The notes beneath the pieces are model-generated. The model made no database searches, was not told where the DNA came from, and saw nothing but the letters and a program-made list of their open reading frames with translations. Of a DNA stretch of 64,000 nucleotides, positions 10,912 to 23,100 are shown piece by piece. The stretch covers positions 1-64,000 of the forward strand of contig JASANG010001358.1 of assembly GCA_030248215.1 (NCBI GenBank). Reading direction: 5' to 3'. The translations under genes and the position numbers were made by a program. This DNA is from Enoplolaimus lenunculus. Lineage: Eukaryota > Nematoda > Enoplea > Enoplida > Thoracostomopsidae. Position 1 is the stretch's first letter. Each line of letters starts with the position of its first letter.

Positions 10912-11127
10912 GACCCAGGTAATCGTCAGGGACGGCACGTTTTTCTGTGGGACTAGAAAAGAGTGTTGAGCTTAAGCTATAGACTAATCTTTTGTTTGGC
11001 TTAGGCAAAGGCGTAGGCTGAGGCTGAGGAATATGCTCATTCTTACGCTTAGGGTTAGGCTTAGGCTTAGGTTTACACTTAGGAATATGCTTCTAATACT
11101 GTTATGTCTCTGTTCTTTACATTGGCC
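10912..11127. mobile_element. Type J MITE with TTAGGC core
   Basis: Starts GACCCAGGTAATCGTCAGGG, ends CTTTACATTGGCC. Perfect 8-bp duplication ATTTGTTT at 10904-10911 and 11128-11135. Core: TTAGGC-type units and CATTCTTACGC. Confidence 0.9.
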
Positions 11128-11840
11128 ATTTGTTTTGCCAACTATTTCTATAATTTCAGAGGTAAAATTTAGAACGGTCATGTATATAAAATAGCTCCCG
11201 TACAAATAGCTTACTTCCAAAAGCGAATGCCAAAATCGACACTACGACATATATTGAAGACTTGTTCAATGGGGGGGGGGGGGGCAAAAACTGTAATAGT
11301 TCGCTTTTATGATGTTTTGTTTCAAAAACCATGAAAACGTAGAAAAATGTTACCACTGTACAAATTGCTCAGGTGCATATAAAAGCAGAAATTTTAGCGA
11401 AACCAAAACCGAAACGTCGAAACCCAAAAATGATGCATATTGAACAGGGTATAACAACAATTGAATTTTTATATTTTAGCTTCACGTACGAACATCGATT
11501 TCTTTGAAAGTGAAAATGCAAATTTTGCTATATGAACCAAACCTTGCCACGGCTACAGCAACGAATATATTTTTGCTCAGGTCTGTTTGAGCGTGCTCTC
11601 ATTTGCAGGGTGTAACATTTAATCGGGGTTGAAAAATTGTGTAAAAGTAGTTTTCATTGTGTCTATATTTATGTAGGCAAAGGCGATAGTATGGGATGTT
11701 CGTTAATTGAAAGGATGTCTATAGGCAGTTTGAACGCATAGGACGTTTCTGGCGAGGCGTATAGCTTCTGCCATTGACCTATCAGCATCCTATATAGGTA
11801 CATACTAAAGCAAAACTTGAAACATTACAACAGATTAAAG

Positions 11841-12456
11841 TATATTTTAGCGGAGTGCATTGCGTTTCAATGAGATTTAGGCACTATGAGGTGAGGGGTA
11901 GAAATCTGGGGCACAACGCGACTGGGTGCCTAGAGTCTGGAAACGCAGGCTCAGGCACAGATGCATAAATACAGGGTTCAACCCGATATTTGTTTCCGTT
12001 TTCGTTTCCGGCAAAAATCGATGTCTGTTTCCATTTTCGCAATAGAAATAACGGAAATTGTGTTATTTGTACTCTCTAAATTAGTTATAAATCAGGTATA
12101 TCTCACAATATTACATTGCAGATGTGCTGCAATTTTTCGAAATTAAAATAAAGGCTGTATATTTTAGCGGAGTGCATTGCGTTTCAATGAGATTTAGGCA
12201 CTATGAGGTGAGGGGTAGAAATCTGGGGCACAACGCGACTGGGTGCCTAGAGTCTGGAAACGCAGGCTCAGGCACAGATGCATAAATACAGGGTTCAACA
12301 CGATATTTCGGAAAAAATCGATGTCTGTTTCCATTTTCGCAATAGAAATAACGGAAATTGTGTTATTTGTACTCTCTAAATTAGTTATAAATCAGGTATA
12401 TCTCACAATATTGCATTACAGATGTGCTGCAATTTTTCGAAATTAAAATAAAGGCT
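11841..12456. repeat. 317-bp tandem duplication
   Basis: 11841-12156 and 12158-12456 are nearly identical, both starting TATATTTTAGCGGAGTGC and ending AATAAAGGCT. The second copy lacks a block of about 18 bp after CAGGGTTCAAC. Each unit ends inside a type S element, so the duplication arose after S inserted. Confidence 0.9.
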
Positions 12457-12648
12457 ACGAGATTCAACCAAAATCTTAAAAGTTTCTCTCCATCCGCCAT
12501 TTTTTCTTCAAAATTTTGGAAAGCCCGGAGAATATTTTCACGCCTCAATTGTGCTGACAGAAACAAATCATTTTTGAAACTTTGCTAGTACTATCCGCTG
12601 CCGTTTCCGTTTCCGATATTTTTTAAGCTATCCGTTTACATCCGGGAC
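12286..12648. mobile_element. Type S MITE
   Basis: Starts CAGGGTTCAACACGATATTTC and ends near GCTATCCGTTTACATCCGG. Interior words CCATTTTCGCAATAG, CGCCATTTTTTCTTC and ATATTTTCACGCCTC recur in the copies at 27.3, 33.8 and 57.0 kb. Confidence 0.6.
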
Positions 12649-13139
12649 ATAAGCCTAGGCTTAGGTTTAATACACTACAACAGACCTGAATTGTTTAGGG
12701 GCCAGATTTATATGAAATTGGTTCAAACGTGTCCAAAACAAAATTTAAAAAATGTGCAGCGGCTCTGCTGAGAAAATGTCAAAAATGGCAAATATATAGA
12801 GAAGGTGGTCCATACTATCAGAGTTTCGGTCTCGTACCACAACAGGTTAGCAGGCTCAAAATGTAACGCTAAAGCAGCTTAATGTTTCGTAATTTCATCG
12901 AGCACGGACGATCAATGGGCGACTTTGGATTTAATAATTTGGTTTGAAGGTGGTTACTAGCCGTGAAATTTTGTTAACTAAGGTAGGTTTAAAAAATTCA
13001 CAACCATCTTTTCGCGTGTTTGTTTGACCAATCGCTTGTTTATTTACATAGCTAGTGGTTTTAAGTTTTACCCATATCAAGTAGGTTTTGTCTTATAAAA
13101 ATGAAAATTTCAGACATTGCTGCTTACATTTCTTTCAAT
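12649..13139. other. Intergenic sequence, nothing recognised
   Basis: One short TTAGG remnant near 12655, otherwise unremarkable AT-rich DNA without a supported gene. Confidence 0.4.
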
Positions 13140-13144
13140 TAATC

Positions 13145-13215
13145 CGTTTTGTTGTGGCGCAGTGGTAGAGTGTTTGTCTTAGGATCTGGGTGTCGCTATT
13201 TCGAAACCGCTGTAA
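13145..13215 (+). mobile_element. tRNA-derived SINE head
   Basis: TGTGGCGCAGTGGTAGAG is a good pol III A box, and ATTTCGAAACC about 35 bp later a weak B box. The segment cannot form a full tRNA acceptor stem, so it is a SINE rather than a tRNA gene. Confidence 0.55.
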
Positions 13216-13329
13216 GCATGTGAGACATGCTTGTCCTAGTGCATATGCAATTAATGCAATGCACGTTGTGTTGTATGCTTGCTGGCAGTATACGGTCGAC
13301 AAATATAGTCGACGAAAAATGCAATTGGA

Positions 13330-13475
13330 GAGGCGGGCTACGTGGCACACGGGTAGGGTGTTCGCTCAAGGATCCGTAGGCTGAGAGTTCGATCCCCGAT
13401 CTAGCCCGCTTTTCCAGCTGCTTAGTTGAAAGGTCTGATGTCCCCGTTCCTATGTAGACTGACAACCGCCTGTAA
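13330..13475 (+). mobile_element. tRNA-derived SINE with CAGCTGCTTAG tail
   Basis: A box region CGTGGCACACGGGTAGGG and B box GAGTTCGATCCCC. The ends GCGGGCT (13333) and AGCCCGC (13409) pair, but spacing in the T arm is wrong for a working tRNA. The tail reads TTTTCCAGCTGCTTAGTTGA then AGGTCTGATGTCCCCGTTCC. A reverse-oriented relative is at 48.83-48.91 kb. Confidence 0.65.
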
Positions 13476-13639
13476 CAAGCTTGGTCGCTAATTTAAAACC
13501 ACCCGTAACAAGCTTCCAGCTGCTTAAAAGTTCTTTGCCGTGCCTACCGAGACTGACATTTGGGCTACGCAATGAGCGCAAAGATAAATTGCTGCGCTAT
13601 AGACACGGTATTCAGTCGAAAATAGGATGGACGGTTATG

Positions 13640-13710
13640 GACGATCATAGTGAAAATTGGGGCACCAGGACTTCAGACCTTTTTTACTAAGCAGTTGGAA
13701 AAGGTTAGTG
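13640..13710 (-). mobile_element. SINE tail, inverted copy
   Basis: On the minus strand reads CTTTTCCAACTGCTTAGTAA then GGTCTGAAGTCCTGG, the same tail as the SINE just upstream. The two tails face each other. Confidence 0.5.
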
Positions 13711-13846
13711 ATGCTGCATATCGGTAAAACGCTGATGCATCTTCATATGCAGAAGCGATAAAAACATGGAAGAACCAAGGTACATGTGTATAATGTTGAG
13801 GTTTGTTATAAGGCATAAAACCAGAAAAACTCATCAGCTGTTTGTG

Positions 13847-13990
13847 AGACGGCGTGGCTCTGTGGTAACGAGCTGGCCTGAGAATCTGACGGTCATTGGA
13901 TCGAACCTTGTAAGAACGCCCCTCATTTTCAGTAGATGCGATAATATCTTTCTGTTTTTTAACTAATCAGTAATCTTGTGTTGGTTTGGT
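13847..13990 (+). mobile_element. tRNA-derived SINE, second subfamily
   Basis: A box GTGGCTCTGTGGTAACG and B box GGATCGAACC, then AAGAACGCCCCTCATTTTCA. The copy at 48.68 kb has the same layout. It ends about 150 bp before the EXOC2 start codon. Confidence 0.6.
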
Positions 13991-14155
13991 AGATGAAGGA
14001 AGGCCATAATAGTATATTTGAGCCGGTGCCAAAAGATCTGTTTTTCGTAGTTAAATCGGCGGATCAATATCTTTGTGAACTGCCGTTATTTTTGTTGTTC
14101 TAGAACGTAGCATCCAGTAATGTGTTAAATTTGAAGTAGTAATAAAAACAGTAAA

Positions 14156-17100
14156 ATGAAGGGCCCACCTCCTTTGGTAACTGGCTTATCACCCAAAGAA
14201 GGAATTCCGGGAACTTTGGTCACAATCAGAGGAGAAAACCTGGGGACAAACTCTAACGATCTAATTGGTAAGTTTAAGGGAAAACCAGAAAACATGTTTT
14301 TTGCAAAAACTTTGATTTACGTATCCTTGCTCAGTTCAACCTGGAGATTCCAAATATGAAGCATTTGACAATATTCCAACAAAATTTTTCGATTTTTTAC
14401 CCAAGGGTTGCCACTATATTAAAAAACTAAAGTAAGAGTATAACGTGTCTACTAGTATTCAAAATGCTTAGGCTGTAGGCGTGAGGGGTGAGGGGGAGCC
14501 CCACAAAACGTTGGTTAGCCGTATGGTGTATGTGTATTGGAGCTTGCCTTCCATACTGTGAAGCCAGGGGGCTTTGGGGATCGGAGCCCCGCGCGTTAAA
14601 AATCTAATTTTTGCATCAAAATTTAGTTTTTCATGAAGAACTCATTTATTATTGATCATACGTCGTTGAAATGTTATATATCTATGTATTGTTTAAACGT
14701 TTAAGAGAAGTTTTTAGTTGACTTTTCACTCAATGGTCCAGCACAATTCTTTTCTATTTGCATTCAGGTATGCTGTTTTAGCTTACTTTGTGTTCAGGTC
14801 TCGTCATTGGTGGTGCTGATTGTTTGCTAACGGCGCAATGGGAAAGTTCAAGGAAGATAGTCGCACGATGTGGTCAGGCGAAATCTTCAGCAGCCAGCGA
14901 AGTAATCGTGGTAACAAAATCTGGCGGTAAAGGGACGTCTACGGTTACGTTTCGTGTATACTCTGTACAGATCGGTTAGTTTTTTATATCAAGCAGCGAC
15001 CTCAGTATGCAGCATAATTATTTCGTGGAACTAAGAAGTTGTTGCTGAACCGAAACTTACTGATTGAGCGAAGCGAAACTCCGAGCGAAGCTTGTAGTTT
15101 CGCAAAGCGTTCTATGTTTTTACTCTGGGGTCGAAAGGTAGATGTCCGTTCGTCCGTCTGTCCTTCCGAAAAGAATCTGAAGAACGGCTGAACCGATTTT
15201 GATAAACTTTTTTTGTTTGAAAGGCAATTATCCTATGGTGTTAACCTCGCATTGGGGTTTTAAAATTGAAAGCCGTTAATTAGCTACAGGCTAATTTGCA
15301 TAATTAATTAAGCCTAAATAGGACTTTCTACATTATTTCACTAATTATTACAGTTAGAAGCAACCTATTTTCAGCGTTAAAGGGTTTTTGGGTGCGAAGA
15401 ATTTGAACAAATTGTTTACAAACCTCCAAAACCGATAATTGAATAGTTAGCTAATAGCTAATTAGCATATTAGTTTAATTGACAACACAAAACGAGGACT
15501 TTTAAATTATTTCAATAATTAATAGGGTTTACTGAAGGTTTTTGGGTGCGAGGATGCTGAATAAATTGTTTATAAACCTCCAAAACCGATAATTGAATAG
15601 TTAGCTAATAGCTAATTTGCATATTAGTTTAATTGACAAGACAAAATTAGGACCTTTTAAATTATTTCAATAATTATTAGGGATTAATTTAGGTTTTTGT
15701 AGCTTAACTGCTTACGTGTGTTCGAGCTTCGCTGAATACATGTAGTCCCACTACGACTGATTTCACTATGTATGCAACAGGTATGGACGGTCTCAGTGAG
15801 AAAAACCCAAACCTAGACTCATAACAGAGATTTGCTGTTCCAAAATAAACGAGACCGGACCGGGAAACCGAGACTGAAACGAAACGGTCGGTCTCTGTTA
15901 TTTTCGAGTGGGAATCGAGTGGTTTTTTGAGTTTGTAAAAAAGTAAATGGGGTGTTTAACAATTTTGTTGAGTTTTTCTTTGTTTCGATAACTAATAATG
16001 TTGTTTTCAGCATAAGAAGTTATTTAATAGCCAGTTTTCAGCCGGTCAGCTGTTTTCAATAATTAAAAAAACGTTTTCATATCTGTTGGTCACTTTGTTT
16101 TGGAGTTGTAGTCTCGGTTTAATACTACCGAGACTACAAAACGAGGACAAAACTTGCTGAAAACCGAGACTTACCGAGACCGAGACCGCCTATCCGTGCC
16201 ATGAGTTTTTTACCACTCCGTCCAGGTGCGTTTTTAAAATATATTGCTTATTGCCAATGCTGAACTACTGCTTAAATTTTTAAAAGAACGGGCATCTAGG
16301 AATCCGTAGGTAGTGGTGTGCTCCTTTTGATTAACTTGTTATGCTGGTGTAGTTATGTATTGGATTTATATTGTTTGATGCTCATTTTTTGAATGTTAAA
16401 TGAATTACTTGTTTTCGCTTACTCCAACCTTAGATCAGTTGGCTTTGTGCTTTGATAGCGGGGAGCGAATGATGGATTTTTTGAGCCTACCTCCTACGCT
16501 ATCCAACGGTGTCAATATCAACCTAAACTGATCGTTCTTTTCGAGGTCAAGTACTAACGCTTATTGAGCATTTTTAGGTCCGCTTCAAGAGAGCGCGGTA
16601 TGGATTGATGAATCAAAGCTGTTACCTCTTCGGCAAGCGACGTCGCCGACCTCTACGAGTATGTTAGCAATGAATGAAGGTCCTTTGAACTTGACACCTG
16701 ATCGCAGGTATTTATGTTATGTTATGCGATTTTATGTTTTTGTGTTTGTTGGTGACTAAAACAACATTTAATTTTAATTGTTACGGTTTATTTATGTTTT
16801 TAGGCTAAATTTAAGGTTGAAAGAAATAGATTTTTGTTTCATATAAACCAAACTTGAACAGCCGCATTTGTGAACAATTTTGTAACCCTAGCCCCGAGCC
16901 GTAGCCCGGGCCAAGCTTCCGACTCCGGCCCGCATAAAAATAATGAACCCAGGGCAGCTGTAGTTTGTAGCGTAATTTGGTATTCTTAAAATACAGCTCG
17001 CTGGAATGAATTATAATTTAGTTAAAAATTATATAAACTTGATTATTGTTTTTGATTGAACAACATCATTTTTAGCAGTGTTGTTTCTGAAGCCGATCTT

Positions 17101-20100
17101 ATGAAGCTGTTTCCAAATGGTGAGTGACAAAGTTTTTACGTCCATTGTGGTAAACTTTGTATAAAATTTTAAGCATGGGGAACACGGTACTGTTTGTTAA
17201 CAAAAGTATTTTTATCTTATTTCGTTAATTATAACAAAGAACATTGTTTCTTTGCAGATAGTGGAAATATGCGGATGAAAAATTTTGAGCCAGTTTGGTA
17301 TTTGCTTGAAAATCATTCCAATGCTTCGTAAGTTTGTCTCTATGCCTTTGAATTTAAGGTGGGCAGCTAAAATGTTTTGTGATATATTTTTATCGTTTGC
17401 AGTAAGGTTGGCTAGTCTGGTTGCTTAGGTTTGGATTTCAAGAGTTATAAATAATAATGTCTGGGTAAAACCAAACTATAGAACGATTTGGTTTGAAATT
17501 TTATGTTGATATTAGATTGAATAAGAAAGTTTGTATTTCAGGTTCGACGATTTAAAGCGAGGTCTTGAATATTTAAAGCAGCAAGAAATGGGAACCCGCG
17601 AAGGTCCAAAAGATTTTCTGAAAGGCAATCTCAACTCATACATTAGTTGCCTAGATGCACTAACAGGTAGGTATAGAAAGTTTATTGGCGTTGTTGCTAA
17701 TTAGTAAGTTCTATGCACTTTGTTTCTTATTTATATAACATTAGGTTATAGAATACAACATGAAAATAAAAATTTATGTGGTCGCTAGTTTTCACTATCT
17801 TATCAATGATGAACGAGAGTGTGGTTTAGAAAATGAATAATTCTCGTAGAGTCTTATTGCGAAATCATACCTTTTAAGATCTAGAAAAAGCACTTGCCGA
17901 AGACACTGTACAAACTAATGGATCAACCTTGAAATGGACATTAAATTTGACCGAAAGCGTAACTAAAGCAAAAACACGCGCTGAAACGCTATTCGCAGAA
18001 GTTTTGGGACGAAAAGACCAAGCGGATGCAACACGAAATGCGTTATCGATTATGCAACGATTTAAATTTTTGTTTCATTTGCCACAAAGTATCACGACTA
18101 ATATGGAAAAGGTTGGTATGATGGGAAATCTGGAGGACTATTTTATACTTAGCTGGACAAAAGGTTTTCCACTTGGCCTATGAGGCAAACTGTCAGTAGA
18201 ACGTAGATGATTCTTCAAACTACACTGTTTGCAGCGAGAACGTAGAAATCGGAGTACGGTTTTTTATATTTTATTTAGGTTCTGAATTTAGCGTGTGGTA
18301 ATCCAGATTAGAAGAATTTTGGTTTTGTAATTTTTGAGCCTGAAATCGAACGGTGCCGAACTTTGTTAGTTACTGGTCGCCAAAAGCAGATAACGACATT
18401 TCTCATGTTGGATCCTGTATTTAATTTTGTTCCAGAAAGACTACGCTCAAATTATTAATGATTACTCGCGTGCAAAAAATTACATCAATACGGTGTTTGC
18501 TGATGCGGAAATTCCATTGTTTCAAGAAGGTACATATTTATTTAATAAGCATTTGAGAGCTATATTCTCGTTTGTTTGGGCAGAATAGATTTTACTTCCA
18601 CTAATTTAATAGTTTCTCGGTTTAGTAGTTAATATTTTAGGGTTACTTCAGTTTTGCTCAAATGATTTTAGTTGTATCGTTTTAAATGACTGTTTGAAGT
18701 TTTACTTAGACTGCTTGATTTAGGTTCATTCTTCTACAAACAGAGAGTTAATTACAAATTTTAACTCTTTGAATTGTCAGCAGCCGTGGGCGTGCGACTT
18801 TTTCTGTTTGTGTTGTGGGTGAACAAACATTATTTTAAAACACTAATTTTCTATTTTAGCGTTTGCGGAAGTTGAAAAAAAGATGAACGTATTTAAGAAG
18901 ACCTTAAATGAAAAACTTCTTGAAATGCCCACGCCGTTGGAAGATCAGATTAAAATTATAAGGTTAGCGCTGGTATGTGTTCAAGGATTGGGGCAAAGGA
19001 TTTTGAAATCGATGACTTAAGTGAATACCAGGATTAAAACATAACAGAAGTAAAAACTTACTGGAAATCCAGCCAATTTTCAATAAGCAAACAGACTGTT
19101 TATTAGTAATTTTCATAAGAAACATATGTGAATGCAAAATTTGTTTAGTATGTCCAACAGTCGATGATAAAAACACAACACATTTTGATTCTGTTGTGTA
19201 AAAAATATGAATTGTTGCCTTTTCCATTCTTGTGTTTATAACATTTAAAGGCAATGATTCCTACATAATAAGTTAAAGTTAATTTGAACGTAATGTGGCC
19301 GTTAGATTCAATTTCGGTGACGGTTAACAATTAACCGAAACCAGCAGTCTCGGACTGGGTAGGTTTGTTTCCGGTTTTTGACCAAGACCATTTATTCGTG
19401 CTGCTTATTTGTCAACGTCTAGCTACATAGGGTGTTTTAGATATTTGTCCAAGCTGGATGCAGATCTCGATCCGGCTTGGGATTGTTTATGTGCTCAACA
19501 TCGATGGGTACAAAATCAGTTATGGGACGCGCAGGCACGATATTTGAAGCTGGCAACTCAAGAAAAACGCTGGGGTGACGGAGATGATTCGGATGATGAA
19601 GAACATGTCTGTGAGTGGAAGGTTTTAGTAGATACGGCAGTCTCGCAACTACGGCGAGGAGGCCGCTCCACCCCATACCAAAAGTTTCAGCCCCTGGCCG
19701 AACATTCGTTCAACTGCATTATTTGAATTTTATAAAAAATTTTCTTGCTCCCATAGGAAATCTCCCAGCCCTTTTACTACAAATTCCTGGTTGCAGGGCA
19801 GAGATGTGGTTGTAAAATGCGACCGCATATCCGGCTCCAGTGAAAACTAACAGTTGGTTTTCCTATTTTTTCGTATCCAATATTACGTGTATTTTGCATT
19901 CAGAAATTGTTTCAGAGGAAGATGCGGCATAATACAATTGTAAGAAGCGAGAACGAAATTTTTAGCGTCTGTGTTCGTTCAGTTTCATGTCTATTTTTTG
20001 GATTCAGCCACCTTTGGCGCCGTCGGTGCGGGTGGTAACATTGCATGCTACTCTTGTACAAAATTCCATAATGAGGTTGTTAGAAATAACTGTGTATGCG

Positions 20101-23100
20101 GTGACTTCCAAGAAACTGTATCGTAATCTGAACGAAAATGTTATATGATGAATAGGATGCCAACTGGAACTGAATTATACCGCCATCAAAATTTTTTACC
20201 TGCAGTCGGAATCGAAACTGGGCTTGAATCGGAATTCTAATCGAAATCATGAGACCGTTTGCGCCATGGCAGGATGCCTTTCAGTTTATGTTATTCTGAC
20301 CGAAACTGTTCCTGAGGGCGTTTTCGGTTGCTTATTTGTGGTAGCTTCATGCAGTCACAGATACATGGATGTTTTCTTTGAGGATATTCTTTGCAATAAT
20401 TTTGAGTTTTGTGCCATAGTTTTAGCTTTTGATCTACACGAATACTATCAAGTCATTTTGTTGAAATTTAGGTAAATTTGTAGTATTAATTTGGCCAATG
20501 TTATTTAGAGGGACGAACTGATTTTTTGCAGGACTTTTATTTTTTGTTGTCGCTCAGACATAGTCTTATCCTTTTACGGCGAGGTTTAAGCTTAGGATTA
20601 GGAATATGCTTTTGCTACTGTTACACCCCTCAAAAAATATTGGCCATTAATTGTATAGTGTCAGACAAGAACTAGTGCTAATATTATTTCCGGATGTATT
20701 TTAGTGAGCGAAATACCGCAGCGATTTCATTTTTCGGAAGCTGTGTTTTCTATAATCACAACAAAAATTCCGCCGTTTTGGAAACTAGGACAAGCGTATA
20801 CGCACGATTTGGGCAATCGTAATTCGTCTAGTTTTATCACTAATCAAGATAAGATTGACGTAAGTGAAAATAGGAGTTTCGGCCATACGTCACTAGTTGT
20901 TGGATTATTTGGTAAAATATGGCACCAGGCTTGATGCGTTTGCCTATTGAAAGGTTTTTGTGTTTTATATGCTTTCGGTGGATTCAGAATGGCGCTGTAC
21001 TTTTGATGACGTCCGGCGGCGTTCGTCACCGTGCGTCACCCATACTGCGGCTTTCGTCAACCGTACGGCACCGTCCGCCATCGTGCGTCACCGTGTGTTA
21101 TCGTGCGCAAATTACACATGTACGATACCGTATAGTGACGGGCGGTGACACACGACAAGTATAGCGCCATCCTTATTAAGAAACGTTATATTACATAAAG
21201 ACAGAGTTGGTTCTTCTGTAGTTTGAGTTTTAATAAATTACTTAAAATGAAATGTTCTGTTGGATGTGTGTATTTTCTATTTCAGAGTATTGTTCGAGAT
21301 CAATTTCGTCTCGCGTCGTGGCTCATACTGAACGCTACGTTACCGGATGCTCTTCCAGTTGAAGCCGCCCGTGAGTACAAGGATCGGCTTGCGAGTTGGC
21401 CGGCCCGGGAAGACGCTGACGATACGTTGTATTTGCTGAATTTGCTCAGGTCGCTCAGGTAAGCACAAGGATCGAAAAAATTTTATTGATGGTTTTTACG
21501 TAAGTACTATCTCAGATAGAATTATGTTCAATTGTGATTGCGTTCCAAACCGCGGTTTTGATCGCGGTTGGTCGTTTCTTGGACGTAATCGCTCGCAGAC
21601 GCGATATGTACTGACACTGATAGCGGTCGCTACGATCATAACCGTGACCGCAGCCGCGGTTGCCTGGTATTAAAGTTTTAATCGCTTGTAAAAAGCGGTT
21701 ATAATCACGGTATTGAACACGACTATAACAGCGTCTGTAGAAGCAAACAATTCTACCGCTATTATAACACCGTGACCGCACGTGCACCCGCGATTACTGC
21801 GCAGATAATTCTGACCGTGCGTGCCATAGCTTTTTTATTATTAGCATCACATAATTTGTTTCAGAGTTTGCATCGCTCAACTGCATCAGACTGATAGCCA
21901 AGAACGCAACGCGAATGAAAAGCTTTCAGAGCGTCACTTTAACTCGCTTTATGAGCTGAATAAGACTATTCGATTACGATGTTTAAATCGGATTATTGAA
22001 CAAACGATTGAAAGTAAGTGATTGGGAAGAAATATTCTTAATTGTGGTTGAATTTTTTTAATCTTAGAAGACTTAATGGATAGCCTTGCCTTGCGGTATA
22101 ACTTGTAGTGTTTAAAAGTGATTTTTGGTGTCGTTTTTGTAACTGGATGCGGTTTTCCTAAAGTACTTGCTGTTATTCTGTAGGCTTCGTTTTGCAAGTT
22201 CTGAAATGAACACCAGAGGTGTAATATTACTGGTAATCTTGCACAAAGTGTTTGTAATTTTAATTTCAATATCTCTGTATTTTATTGCGCTTTTTACATT
22301 TCGACAAACATTTTGTTCTAAGCGTTGATTTGCTAGTGGCTTATCATCGGCGACAGGCAAATGACAATTATATTTCAGGCATCCTAACACTTCATACAAA
22401 AGAAAATTGGAAAGTCGATAACAAAAATCCAAATTTCGCCAAAACTCAATTGCCAGATTTATTTGAAAATATAACGATGGAAATCATGTCGCTTGTACGA
22501 ACTGTTGTCCTCACAACACCAAATTGTCCGGCTGAAGTTGATTTGTTTGTATCGTTTCGGGCTGCCATGATTGGTAGCTTTCAGCGACTGCTATCAAGTT
22601 TTAAGGTAAGTTCATCGTGTAACTTTTTAAAATGATATAAAGTTTAATTTTTAATGAATTATAGGAAAGCTAAAATTATTGTTTAAAACGTAGTTTACTC
22701 AAAAAATAAATTTTTTCAGCCAACTGCTCTTTGGTTTCTTCTTTATATGGAAAGGTGAAAGTAGGGGACCATTACCAAACTCGCTGGTGTCCCACCCCCT
22801 CTTGAGCGCCATTATCCCACGTTCAGTGCTTAAGTGAAAGTTCTTTAAAGACGCTTCTTTTTCACGTGTGAATTTTCATATCTCTGTTGTTTGACGATTT
22901 ATAATTTTTGTTTCCAGAATGTTGCTGGCTAGTACTGAATAAACCTTTAGGATATTCGAGCTTGTTGAATACGTTTGTGGGCTGATTTAGGACGTTTGCA
23001 GCTGTACGACGTTGCATTGGTTGAGCATGTCGTTATTTTTAGGACACTTTGGAGCTACTTTCGCGTGTTTCTGTCGACTCAAGTACTGGCGGCCGGCCAA

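Noticed and set aside
13333-13409. A tRNA gene with paired GCGGGCT / AGCCCGC ends
   Set aside because: A and B boxes are present, but the T arm does not pair and is offset, and a reverse relative at 48.8 kb carries the same defects. SINE is the better reading.
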